Shown here in pieces: positions 1-7,080 of a DNA stretch of 13,180 nucleotides (within the stretch, counting starts at the first letter, position 1; every line of letters begins with the position of its first letter). The DNA comes from an uncultured Bacillota bacterium (GTDB lineage Bacteria > Bacillota > Limnochordia > Limnochordales > ZCTH02-B6), in the NCBI GenBank assembly GCA_937916565.1, contig CALFSR010000059.1, positions 1 through 13,180 on the forward strand, written 5' to 3'. The position numbers were made by a program, and so were the translations under genes. Under the pieces are notes generated by a model. That model made no database searches. It saw nothing but the letters and a program-made list of their open reading frames with translations, and had not been told where the DNA came from.

Positions 1-1059
1 CGGATAGTGGCTCATCCCCGCGAGCCTGCGGGCGAGCACGACGTGGCCGTCGAGAATTCCCCGCACCGTGTCGGCGACGGGCTCCATCATATCGTCGCCT
101 TCCACCAAGACCGTGTAGAGCCCGGTGATGCTGCCGGCCTCGCCGGGGCCGGCCCGCTCCAAGAGCCGTGCCAGGAACGTGAAGACCGAGGGCGTGTAAC
201 CCCGGGTCGCGGGCGGCTCCCCTGTGGCAAGGCCGATCTCCCGCTGGGCCAGGGCGACCCGCGTCACGGAGTCCATCAGCAGCAATACGTCCCGGCCGCG
301 GTCCCGAAAGTATTCGGCAATAGCTGTCACGAGCAAGGCGGCCTTAACGCGCACCAGCGGGGGCTGGTCGGACGTTGCGACGACGACCACGCTCCGCTGC
401 AACCCTTCCTCGCCTAGGTCCCGTTCCAAGAACTCCCGAACCTCGCGGCCGCGCTCGCCGATGAGCCCGATGCACGTCACGTCGGCTTCCGTGTTGCGGG
501 CCATCATGGCCAGGAGCGTGCTCTTGCCCACGCCCGAGCCGGCAAAGATGCCGAGCCGCTGCCCTTTCCCGCACGTGAGCAGCGCGTCTACGGCCCGCAC
601 GCCCAAAGGCAGCGCCTCCGTGACCCTTCGCCGGCGCAACGGCTGGGGTGGATGGTTTTCGAGGGGCACCGAGACGCCGGCGATGGGCGGTCCCCCGTCC
701 AGCGGCCGTCCGAGGCCGTCCACGACACGCCCGAGCAAGCTGTCGCTCATCGGTACCGACACCGGGCGTCCCATCGCCTCCACGCGGCTGCCTGGACCGA
801 CGCCCGTCACATCCCCCAGCGGCATCATGAGCACTGCCCGTTCGTTGAAACCGACGACTTCGGCCGCGATGGGCGTTCCCCCGCCCATGGGAAAGATGCG
901 GCACAGCTCGCCGACGGTGCAAAGCGGGCCGCGCCCTTCGATGGTGAGACCTACAAGGCGCGTCACCGTGCCCATGGCCGGCACGTCGACCGCCCCGTCG
1001 ACAGCCGCCAATAGGCGCTCCAGAAACCCATCTCCGGGGATGCCGGCGTCACTCGTCAA
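1..1059 (-). CDS. fliI: Flagellar protein export ATPase FliI (partial, 3' end outside window)
   Basis: FliI is the cytoplasmic ATPase of the flagellar type III export apparatus. It resembles the F1-ATPase beta subunit, forms a hexamer and works with FliH and FliJ to unload export substrates. Visible are 353 residues of a family usually about 430-440 long; the frame is open to base 1, so the C-terminal part is cut by the window edge. Seen: an N-terminal beta-barrel segment (about 27-95), Walker A GSGVGKST at 174-181, GERGREV at 201-207, the Walker B stretch DVLLLMD at 257-263, and the FliI-type block EPPATRGYTPSVF at 281-293 followed by YTVLVEGDDM and VRGILDGH. The chosen start is TTG at 1059, giving MTSDAGIPGDGFLERLL. 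It overlaps the end of fliH by 11 nt, implying translational coupling. The later in-frame ATG at codon 29 would cut into the N-terminal domain. Identity is certain; the start is likely. Confidence 0.95.
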   Translation of the reverse strand, partial: MTSDAGIPGDGFLERLLAAVDGAVDVPAMGTVTRLVGLTIEGRGPLCTVGELCRIFPMGGGTPIAAEVVGFNERAVLMMPLGDVTGVGPGSRVEAMGRPVSVPMSDSLLGRVVDGLGRPLDGGPPIAGVSVPLENHPPQPLRRRRVTEALPLGVRAVDALLTCGKGQRLGIFAGSGVGKSTLLAMMARNTEADVTCIGLIGERGREVREFLERDLGEEGLQRSVVVVATSDQPPLVRVKAALLVTAIAEYFRDRGRDVLLLMDSVTRVALAQREIGLATGEPPATRGYTPSVFTFLARLLERAGPGEAGSITGLYTVLVEGDDMMEPVADTVRGILDGHVVLARRLAGMSHYP

Positions 1060-1795
1060 CACGGACCACTTCCAGCACGTGCTCCGCGATGCGGCCGAGC
1101 CGCGTCTCCACGCGAGCGTCTAGCTGGCCGCGATCGGTTTCGGCCAGGCACCCACCGGAGGCGACACGGTCGTCGGCCACCCACCGAACACGCGCGCCGC
1201 CGTCGAGACGGCCTTCCAGGGACGGTAATACATTGCGCAGCGACTCAAGGTCGGCAGGATTAAGGCGAATCGTGATCTCCTGGGTGCCGGCCGTGCGCGG
1301 CAACATCTCCTCCAGCAGACGCCGCACCGTCTCCGGACCGACGACGCCGGGCTGCCGCGTAACGCGGCCCACGATGGCTAAAGCCAAGTGGACGATCTCC
1401 TCTTCGTGGCGGGCAGCCGCTTCCGCTGAAATGCGCGCCGCCTCCGCCAGGGCCCGCTCCACGGCGGCCAGCAGGCCCTGCAGTTGCTTCCGGCCCTCTT
1501 CCAGTCCCGCCGCCTCGCCGGCGGCGACCCCGGCTTGCCGGCCTTCCTCCCACGCCCGGGCACGGAGAGCGTCAGCCTCCGACTCGGCACGCTCCAGGAT
1601 GGCCGCTGCGTCGCGCTGAGCCTGCTCGAGGAGCCGACCGCTCTGGATCCGGGCAATGTGCCATAGAACGGCGGTGTCCAATAGCAGGCGGGCCAGCGCG
1701 GGCACTGTCCCGCCGAAAGGCGCGACCCCCGCCCTGTCCGCCCACGGCAAGCCGCCGGGCATGACCACGGAACGGGCCTTGATGACGTTAGACAA
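1049..1795 (-). CDS. fliH: Flagellar assembly protein FliH (export ATPase regulator)
   Basis: FliH binds FliI, restrains its ATPase and docks it at the export gate. The protein is 248 residues with a TTG start at 1795, giving MSNVIKARSVV, which resembles FliH N-termini in Bacillota. The frame is open upstream to 2143, but that extension lies inside fliG. A GGGGAGG Shine-Dalgarno sits 9 nt before the TTG. Residues 45-135 are rich in Ala, Glu, Arg and Gln and should form a long helix or coiled coil. They contain five glycines exactly four apart (G85, G89, G93, G97, G101), the GxxxG repeat typical of FliH. The C-terminal half (about 135-248) is the FliH/V-type ATPase subunit E-like domain, with SGGCLAETDRGQLDARVET near 213-231. 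The start overlaps the fliG stop by 8 nt. Confidence 0.9.
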   Translation of the reverse strand: MSNVIKARSVVMPGGLPWADRAGVAPFGGTVPALARLLLDTAVLWHIARIQSGRLLEQAQRDAAAILERAESEADALRARAWEEGRQAGVAAGEAAGLEEGRKQLQGLLAAVERALAEAARISAEAAARHEEEIVHLALAIVGRVTRQPGVVGPETVRRLLEEMLPRTAGTQEITIRLNPADLESLRNVLPSLEGRLDGGARVRWVADDRVASGGCLAETDRGQLDARVETRLGRIAEHVLEVVRVDE

Positions 1796-2816
1796 CGATT
1801 TCGTCCTCCCCGCCCCGTGAGATGATGATCTCGCCCACCTCCTCCAGGCGGCGGATGGTGGCGACGATCCGCTGCTGGGCCTCCTCGACGTCCCGCAGGC
1901 GCACCGGGCCCAAGTACTCGATCTCCTCCCGCAGCATGTCGGCAGCCCGTTTGGACATGTTGCTGAAGACTCGTTCGGCCACGTCTTCGCTGGCGGTCTT
2001 GAGGGCCAGCGCCCAGACGGACATGTCAACCTCCGAGATGACCTTGCGCACGGCCCGGTTGTCCAAAGTGACGATGTCCTCAAAGACGAACATGCGCTTC
2101 TTGATCTCTTCGGCCAGCTCCGGATCTTGCTCTTCCAGGGCATCCAGGATCGTGCGCTCCGTTTGCCGGTCTACCCGGTTGAGCACCTCCACGGCCACCT
2201 CGATGCCCCCGACAGCCGTGTACTCCTGCCGTACAAAGGACGCCAAGCGCCGCTCCAGCGACGTCTCGATTTCCTCAAGCACCTCCGGCGACGTCCGGTC
2301 GAGGGTGGCCAGCCGGCGCGCCACCTCCACTTGGCGCTCCGGCGGAAGCGCAGACAAGATCACACCGGCCTGCTCCGGGTGGAGATGAGCGATGATCAGG
2401 CTGATCGTCTGCGGATGCTCGTTCTGGATAAAGTTCAACAACTGCGCGGGGTCGGTCTTGCGTGCAAAATCAAAAGGACGCACTTGCAGCGACGCTGAGA
2501 GACGCTCGATGAGTGCCGCGGCTCGCTGCGGCCCTACGGCCTTCTCGAGCACCTCCCGCGCGTACTCGAGCCCACCCTGCGAAATGTAGTCCCGCGCCAG
2601 GGCGAGATGGTCGAACTCCTCCAAGACCTCTTCCGTAATCTCAGGGTCCACGTGGGGCATGTTCGCGATCTCCCACGTCAGGCGCTCGATCTCGTCATCC
2701 CGCAGGTGCTTGAATACCTGGGCAGCGTGCTCCGGGCCCAGGGCGATGAGCAACACCGCTGCCTTCTGCCTTCCCGTCAGCCGCCGGGTGGTCCGCGTCT
2801 TCACCGTCTCCGTCAT
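1788..2816 (-). CDS. fliG: Flagellar motor switch/rotor protein FliG
   Basis: FliG joins the MS ring (FliF) to the C ring and carries the charged helix that interacts with the stator to make torque and set rotation direction. The protein is 342 residues, the usual family length (about 330-340). Seen: an N-terminal FliF-binding domain (about 15-110, with QKAAVLLIALG at 17-27), a middle domain with the family signature NEHPQT at 132-137 for FliM contact, the MFVFEDI motif at 242-248 and the C-terminal torque domain with alternating charges at about 268-310 (LKTASEDV, SKRAADML). The ATG at 2816 follows the fliF stop as TGA-CCG-ATG, with GGAGG 8 nt upstream. Closely packed with fliF and overlapping fliH, it belongs to one flagellar operon. 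Confidence 0.97.
   Translation of the reverse strand: MTETVKTRTTRRLTGRQKAAVLLIALGPEHAAQVFKHLRDDEIERLTWEIANMPHVDPEITEEVLEEFDHLALARDYISQGGLEYAREVLEKAVGPQRAAALIERLSASLQVRPFDFARKTDPAQLLNFIQNEHPQTISLIIAHLHPEQAGVILSALPPERQVEVARRLATLDRTSPEVLEEIETSLERRLASFVRQEYTAVGGIEVAVEVLNRVDRQTERTILDALEEQDPELAEEIKKRMFVFEDIVTLDNRAVRKVISEVDMSVWALALKTASEDVAERVFSNMSKRAADMLREEIEYLGPVRLRDVEEAQQRIVATIRRLEEVGEIIISRGGEDEIVV
1805..1811 (-). promoter_or_regulatory. Ribosome binding site that decides the fliH TTG start
   Basis: The minus strand reads GGGGAGG here, 9 nt upstream of the TTG at 1795 and inside the 3' end of fliG. It is a near-perfect Shine-Dalgarno and is the main reason to start fliH at TTG rather than at the ATG further in (codon 12) or the frame-open codons further out. 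Confidence 0.75.
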
Positions 2817-2819
2817 CGG

Positions 2820-4349
2820 TCAATCCTCCGCCAGCCACACCTTCACCAGCTGCGCAGCCTCCCGGGGGTTGTCCCGCACAAGCCCGGCGACTCGATCCCG
2901 AAGCCGCGCTCGCTCGTTCGGCTCGGGAGCCGGCGGCGCCTCCACGACCTCGATGGCCGGTGGTGCGGGTGCAGGTGCGGACGTCCGGGCGGGCTGCCGG
3001 CGCCGGGTGAGCCAAAGGGCCAGGAGGAGCACAACTCCCGCGGCCACAAGCGCCCAGACGGGTACGCCTGCCTCCGGCTCCGCCGCCTGCGCCGGAGCGA
3101 GGGCGGCAACGGCCGTCGTGGCCGCAAAGGGCATGCCCTCGACGATGACCGTATCACCCCGTGACCCGTCCACGCCCAGAGCGGCGGCCACCAGGTCCTG
3201 CACCCGTTGGGCTTCGCTCGCGCTCAGCTGCGCGTCGAGCCATACGGCCACCGACAGTCGCTCGATGCCCCCGGGCGCCTGGATGCGGACGCGCTCGACG
3301 CGATTCAGCTCGTAGTTGAGAATCTCTTCCCGGCGGGAGAAGCTGCCGCCCTGTCCCGCGTCGGCCACGTAGCCCGGGACGTTCGCGTCGACCCCGACGA
3401 CACCGCCGGCCGCCTGTGCGCCGGTGGCTTGCTCCTCGACAATCTGGCTGCTGCGGATGACCCCGGTGTCCCGCAAAACGGGCTCGTAAATGTCCTCCCG
3501 CTGCTCGGCCCGGTCGAAGTTGATGGAGGCGTTGACCCGCACGATCGCCCGGCCGGGGCCGTACACCGCTTCCAGCATGGACTGTACCCGGAGCTCCAGC
3601 TCGCGTTCGTACGCTCGCTGCAGGTCAAGCCGGGCGGCCACGCCGGCGCTGTCCACGCCGTCAAGAAGAGACGCTGTGCGCAGCCCATCTGACAGCACCT
3701 GGCCCCGGTTGTCGACAATGGTAACGTTCTCGGGATCCAAGCCCTCAACACTGCGCGCAATCAGGTGGGCGATACCCCGGATCTGACTCGAAGTCAGGGT
3801 CGCCCCGGGCCTCAGCTGCAGGAACACCGACGCGGTCGGCCGCCGCTCATCCCGGGCAAACAGGCGCCGCTCGGGGATCACCACGTGGACACGGGCATCC
3901 ACCACCTCGTCCAACTCGCGGATGGTGCGCGTCAACTCGCCCTGAAGCGCCATATTGTAGCGTACTTGACGGTCAAAGTCGGTAGCGCCCAGAGCGGATT
4001 CCAAGAAGATCTCAAAACCGACGACCCCTCCTCGCGGCAATCCCTGGCCCGCGAGGTTCAGCCGGGCTTCATACACTTGTTCTTCAGGAACGAGGACGGT
4101 CGTGCCGTTGTCCGCCAGCCGGTAGGGGACGCCCGCGTCGCGCAAAGCAGCGACAATTTCGCCGGCGTCCGATGCGGACAACCGAGTAAAGAGCGCAGCA
4201 TAGGAGGGGTTGGCGGTCCGCCAGCCCCAGATCAACAACCCGGCGAGCACGACCAGCGTCAGCGCACCAATGCTCCAACGCTGGGCTTTGCTCATGCCGG
4301 CGACGATTCCGCCCACCTGAGCGCGCAGGCGGTTCCACCACTCCGCCAT
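2820..4349 (-). CDS. fliF: Flagellar MS-ring protein FliF
   Basis: FliF forms the membrane-embedded MS ring, the base on which rod, switch and export gate are built. The protein is 509 residues, in the normal range. Seen: transmembrane segment 1 at about 26-43, the periplasmic ring-building (YscJ/FliF-like) domain at about 46-220 including LNLAGQGLPRGGVVGFEIF and RTIRELDEVVDARVHVVIPE, the FliF C-terminal ring domain at about 240-410, transmembrane segment 2 at about 430-448, and a Pro/Ala-rich cytoplasmic linker. The tail NPREAAQLVKVWLAED is the FliG-binding end. The ATG at 4349 lies 18 nt after the fliE stop. Its Shine-Dalgarno is weak (GAAGG about 12 nt away), so coupling to fliE is plausible. 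Confidence 0.97.
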   Translation of the reverse strand: MAEWWNRLRAQVGGIVAGMSKAQRWSIGALTLVVLAGLLIWGWRTANPSYAALFTRLSASDAGEIVAALRDAGVPYRLADNGTTVLVPEEQVYEARLNLAGQGLPRGGVVGFEIFLESALGATDFDRQVRYNMALQGELTRTIRELDEVVDARVHVVIPERRLFARDERRPTASVFLQLRPGATLTSSQIRGIAHLIARSVEGLDPENVTIVDNRGQVLSDGLRTASLLDGVDSAGVAARLDLQRAYERELELRVQSMLEAVYGPGRAIVRVNASINFDRAEQREDIYEPVLRDTGVIRSSQIVEEQATGAQAAGGVVGVDANVPGYVADAGQGGSFSRREEILNYELNRVERVRIQAPGGIERLSVAVWLDAQLSASEAQRVQDLVAAALGVDGSRGDTVIVEGMPFAATTAVAALAPAQAAEPEAGVPVWALVAAGVVLLLALWLTRRRQPARTSAPAPAPPAIEVVEAPPAPEPNERARLRDRVAGLVRDNPREAAQLVKVWLAED

Positions 4350-4367
4350 CTCGCAACCACGCCTTCG

Positions 4368-4658
4368 CTAAACCTGCATCCGCATAATTTCCTGGTACGC
4401 TTCGACCAGCTTGTTGCGAATGGCGATGGTCAGCTCCAGGGCAATGGAAGCCCGCTCGACGGCGATCATCACCTCATGCAGATTGTCGGCTTGGCCGGCG
4501 GCAAGGCGCCAGACGGCCTGGTCGGCGGCCGCCTGCATGGCGCTGACCTGGGCGAGGCCTTGTTCGAGCACGACGGCAAAACTCGGACGTGCCGCCTCGG
4601 ACCTAGCCTGCCGCGGCAGTAGAAGCTGGGGCTGCACCCCCGCCCCTTCGATGCGCAA
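4368..4658 (-). CDS. fliE: Flagellar hook-basal body complex protein FliE
   Basis: FliE sits between the MS ring and the proximal rod and is among the first exported flagellar proteins. The protein is 96 residues, close to the usual 100. The C-terminal half is diagnostic: LHEVMIAVERASIALELT at 60-77 and RNKLVEAYQEIMRMQV at 81-96. The N-terminus is weakly conserved, as is normal. The start is TTG at 4658: an in-frame TGA lies two codons upstream, so no earlier start is possible, and AAGGGTG sits about 7 nt before it. A GTG at codon 8 is the alternative. The 61-bp gap to flgC upstream shows no clear promoter or terminator. Confidence 0.93.
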   Translation of the reverse strand: MRIEGAGVQPQLLLPRQARSEAARPSFAVVLEQGLAQVSAMQAAADQAVWRLAAGQADNLHEVMIAVERASIALELTIAIRNKLVEAYQEIMRMQV

Positions 4659-4719
4659 CCGGATTCACCCTTTCGGCTGGTCTCAGCGCCGCGATCCCCA
4701 CAGCAACGCTCGCAGCAAA

Positions 4720-5136
4720 TCAGGCCCGGCCGATGTCGAGGGCCCGCATAGCCATGCTCTTGGCGGTGTTGAAAGCGGTCACGTTGGCCTCATAGGCCCG
4801 GCTCGCCGTAATCAAGTCGACCATTTCACGCACCACGTCCACGTTGGGCATGGCCACGTAGCCCTCTTCGTTCGCGTCCGGATGGGCCGGGTCATACACC
4901 ATGCGCGGAGGGCTCGGATCGTGCCGAATGCCCAGGACCCGCACGCCGCCGGCAAACCCGCCTGGCCGGGCCAAGACAGCCGTCTCCCGCGCCGCGAACA
5001 CCGGCACTTGCCGGCGGTAAGGCCCGCCGTCCGCCGTGCGGGTCGTATTGGCGTTGGCAAGGTTGTTGGCGATGGTGTCCATACGCAGCCGCTCGGCGGT
5101 CATACCTGAGGCGCTGATGGTGAAGGTGCGCAGCAT
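4720..5136 (-). CDS. flgC: Flagellar basal-body rod protein FlgC
   Basis: FlgC is a proximal rod subunit assembled outside the membrane on FliE and FlgB. The protein is 138 residues, normal for the family. Seen: the N-terminal rod motif with MDTIANNLANANTTRT at 19-34, a short variable middle, then PNVDVVREMVDLITASRAYEANV between 97 and 119 and the terminal NTAKSMAMRALDIGRA at 123-138. Both ends should form the alpha-helical D0-type coiled coil of axial proteins. There is no signal peptide, as expected for export through the flagellar apparatus. The ATG at 5136 lies 6 nt after the flgB stop; GGGAGG is present but rather far (about 13 nt), so coupling with flgB is likely. Confidence 0.96.
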   Translation of the reverse strand: MLRTFTISASGMTAERLRMDTIANNLANANTTRTADGGPYRRQVPVFAARETAVLARPGGFAGGVRVLGIRHDPSPPRMVYDPAHPDANEEGYVAMPNVDVVREMVDLITASRAYEANVTAFNTAKSMAMRALDIGRA

Positions 5137-5142
5137 AGGCCC

Positions 5143-5556
5143 TTACCTGCCTCCCTGGTTCATCGCGGAGCGGAGCATGCGGTAGCGGGCCGACACGACT
5201 TGCGTCAACGCCGCGTATTGCGTCTCGGCGTCCGCCAATATGGCCATCTCCCGCTCCACGTCCACGTTGTTGCCGTCGTTGCGCATACTCGTCGTGCGAT
5301 CCGTAACCACACGCGGCCGCGGTGGTGCCGCGGCCGCCCCGACGGGCAGATGACGGGGATGGGTGACGGCGCCGCTCGTGTGGGCGCGCGCCAGCGCCTT
5401 TTGCAGCTGGTCTTCGAACTGCACGGTTTGGCGCTTGAAGCCGGGCGTGTTGACGTTGGCGATGTTGTGGGCCGTCACCTGCTGGCGCAAGGCAACGGCG
5501 TTGAGCGCCTGCCGGAGCGTCTCATCAAGATGAACGAAGCCCCGCATTCCTGTCAC
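5143..5556 (-). CDS. flgB: Flagellar basal-body rod protein FlgB
   Basis: FlgB is the innermost proximal rod subunit and the first gene of the flagellar operon here. The protein is 137 residues. Seen: the rod-protein signature HNIANVNTPGFKR at 30-42 and NDGNNVDVEREMAILADAETQY at 93-114. The middle (60-90) is Ala/Pro/Arg-rich and variable. The chosen start is GTG at 5556, because GGGGGAGG lies 9 nt upstream; an ATG three codons in (5547) is the alternative but has only an AGGA too close to it. A sigma-28-type promoter candidate lies just upstream. In B. subtilis the equivalent position also heads the fla/che operon. Confidence 0.95.
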   Translation of the reverse strand: MTGMRGFVHLDETLRQALNAVALRQQVTAHNIANVNTPGFKRQTVQFEDQLQKALARAHTSGAVTHPRHLPVGAAAAPPRPRVVTDRTTSMRNDGNNVDVEREMAILADAETQYAALTQVVSARYRMLRSAMNQGGR

Positions 5557-5565
5557 GTTGCCGGA

Positions 5566-5573
5566 CCTCCCCC
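5566..5573 (-). promoter_or_regulatory. Ribosome binding site of flgB (supports GTG start)
   Basis: The minus strand reads GGGGGAGG with a 9-nt spacer to the GTG at 5556. The ATG at 5547 would be 18 nt away, so the GTG is preferred. Confidence 0.7.
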
Positions 5574-5589
5574 GGACATCCGTTCATTT

Positions 5590-5617
5590 ATATCGACCCG
5601 GCACAGGAGGATCTTGA
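5590..5617 (-). promoter_or_regulatory. Candidate sigma-28 (SigD)-type promoter for the flagellar operon
   Basis: On the minus strand, TCAA (5617-5614) is followed after 16 nt by GTCGATAT (5597-5590). The SigD/sigma-28 consensus is TAAA, about 15 nt, GCCGATAT, so the -35 matches 3 of 4 and the -10 matches 7 of 8. Initiation a few bases downstream would leave a short leader containing the strong flgB ribosome site. In B. subtilis a SigD promoter (PD-3) sits just upstream of flgB, at the same place. This is a motif match only; no expression evidence is available. Confidence 0.5.
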
Positions 5618-5636
5618 GGATACGCGCCTCCAATTT

Positions 5637-5655
5637 GGCTCTACAGGCTTCTACA
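5637..5655. repeat. Short tandem repeat GGCT(T)CTACA x2
   Basis: On the plus strand GGCTCTACA is followed directly by GGCTTCTACA, two 9-10 nt units differing by one inserted T. On the minus strand this gives TTGTAGAAGCC and TGTAGAGCC. TTGTAGAA is one base from the B. subtilis Spo0A box TTGTCGAA, but the mismatch is in the core, so binding is doubtful. It lies between the inverted repeat and the flgB promoter candidate. Confidence 0.5.
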
Positions 5656-5675
5656 AAAAGGCAGGATTTCCTTCC
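5655..5675 (-). terminator. Weak terminator-like inverted repeat after hslU
   Basis: Ten bases after the hslU stop the minus strand reads GGAAGGAAATCCTGCC followed by TTTTTG. GG-A-AGG can pair with CCT-G-CC around an AAAT loop with one mismatch, and five T residues follow. The stem is short (five pairs plus a mismatch), so termination would be partial at best. The same element reads AAAAAGGCAGGATTTCCTTCC on the other strand and is a near-palindrome, so it could instead be a protein binding site. Confidence 0.3.
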
Positions 5676-5685
5676 CAGCGGCTTT

Positions 5686-7080
5686 CTAGAGGACGTAGCG
5701 GCTCAGGTTCTCGTCGCGCGCGACGTCGCCAAGACGCTCATAGACGTAGGAAGCGTCGATGACGATCTCGCGGCCCTTCATGTCCGGCCCGGCGAACGAG
5801 ACCTCTTCGAGCAGCCGCTCGAGCATCGTGTGCAGGCGGCGGGCACCGATGTTCTCCGTCTGGGCGTTGACCGCCTCGGCGACGCGGGCGATGGCGTCGA
5901 TGGCGCTGTCGTCGAAACGCAATCTCACGCCTTCGGTGGCCAGCAAGGCGGTGTACTGTTTGAGCAGGGCATTTTCGGGCTCTGTCAAGATGCGCCGGAA
6001 ATCCTCGCGACTCAATGGTTCAAGCTCGACCCTGATGGGAAGCCGGCCCTGCAGCTCGGGGATGAGATCCGAAGGTTTGGCGATGTGAAACGCCCCAGCG
6101 GCGATAAAGAGGATGTGGTCCGTCTTGACGGGGCCGTATTTGGTCATTACCGTGCTGCCCTCGATGATGGGAAGGATGTCCCGCTGCACGCCCTCCCTAG
6201 ACACGTCCGGACCCGATCCTTTTCCAGCGCCGGCGGCAATCTTGTCGATCTCGTCGATAAAGATGATCCCCGTCTGCTCGGCTCGGCGCAGCGCCTCGGC
6301 CGTCACCTCGTCCATGTCGATGAGCTTCTGCGCCTCTTCCTGCTGCAGGATGGCGCGGGCTTCGCTGACCCGCACCTTGCGCTTGCGCATCCTCTTTGGG
6401 AGCATACCCCCAAAGAGATCCTGGAGGTTAACACCCATCTGCTCCATGCCTTGTCCGGAGAAGATCTCCATCATGGGGGGCCGGGTATCCTCGACCTCGA
6501 TCTCGACCCATTCGTTCTCCAGCTCTCCAGCCGCAAGGCGGGCCCGGAGTTCGGACCTGGTGCGGCGGGCCTCCGCGGCGCGTTGCTCAAACTCTTGCTC
6601 GCTCTCCCGGGGCGCCGCCGGCACTCCAAACAGGGCCGCAAACGGGTTGGCCGGCCGCTCCCGGCGAGGGACGGGCGCCATGTAGTCCAGCAGGCGTTCG
6701 TCCGCCAGCTCCCGCGCCCGATCCAGGACTCCCTCCATGCGCTCGGCCTTCACCATGCGCACCGCGGTTTCCACAAGGTCGCGCACCATCGAGTCCACGT
6801 CGCGCCCGACATAGCCGACCTCGGTAAACTTGGTGGCCTCAACCTTGACAAACGGCGCGCGTGCAAGGCGCGCCAGCCGGCGGGCGATCTCCGTTTTGCC
6901 CACACCCGTCGGCCCGATCATGAGGATGTTCTTGGGGCTGACCTCATCCCGCAGCGTCTCCGGCAGCTGCTGCCGGCGCCATCGGTTGCGCAGGGCGATG
7001 GCAACGGCCCGCTTGGCCTTGTGTTGGCCAACGATGTATTTGTCCAGCTCGGCGACGATCTGGCGCGGCGTGAGGTCCAT
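5686..7080 (-). CDS. hslU: HslU (ClpY) ATPase subunit of the HslUV protease
   Basis: HslU is the AAA+ unfoldase that caps HslV and threads substrates into it. The protein is 464 residues, a normal length. Seen: Walker A GPTGVGKT at 56-63, the pore loop GYVG at 89-92, an I-domain at about 110-240 with the basic stretch KRMRKRKVRV, Walker B GIIFIDEIDK at 271-280, and GARR (sensor 2) at 412-415. The C-terminal tail LSRYVL inserts into HslV pockets in known complexes. The frame runs open to 7353, but the extension lies in hslV. The ATG at 7080 shares its A with the hslV TGA (TGATG), has GGAGG 7 nt upstream, and gives the usual N-terminus MDLTPRQIVAELDKYI. Confidence 0.97.
   Translation of the reverse strand: MDLTPRQIVAELDKYIVGQHKAKRAVAIALRNRWRRQQLPETLRDEVSPKNILMIGPTGVGKTEIARRLARLARAPFVKVEATKFTEVGYVGRDVDSMVRDLVETAVRMVKAERMEGVLDRARELADERLLDYMAPVPRRERPANPFAALFGVPAAPRESEQEFEQRAAEARRTRSELRARLAAGELENEWVEIEVEDTRPPMMEIFSGQGMEQMGVNLQDLFGGMLPKRMRKRKVRVSEARAILQQEEAQKLIDMDEVTAEALRRAEQTGIIFIDEIDKIAAGAGKGSGPDVSREGVQRDILPIIEGSTVMTKYGPVKTDHILFIAAGAFHIAKPSDLIPELQGRLPIRVELEPLSREDFRRILTEPENALLKQYTALLATEGVRLRFDDSAIDAIARVAEAVNAQTENIGARRLHTMLERLLEEVSFAGPDMKGREIVIDASYVYERLGDVARDENLSRYVL
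6392..6417. repeat. Perfect 9-bp inverted repeat inside hslU
   Basis: CTCTTTGGG and CCCAAAGAG are separated by 8 bases within the I-domain coding part of hslU (around LFGGMLPK, residues 222-229). The mRNA could fold into a clean hairpin. No T run follows, so it is not an intrinsic terminator. It may be a by-product of codon choice. Confidence 0.6.

Noticed and set aside
344..922. 192-codon minus-strand frame within fliI
   Set aside because: It is an out-of-frame reading of fliI, which carries Walker A, Walker B and the FliI signature in another frame.
5586..5591. TATAAA as a sigma-A -10 box before flgB
   Set aside because: The hexamer 17 nt upstream is AAGATC, a poor -35. The overlapping SigD-type match is better.
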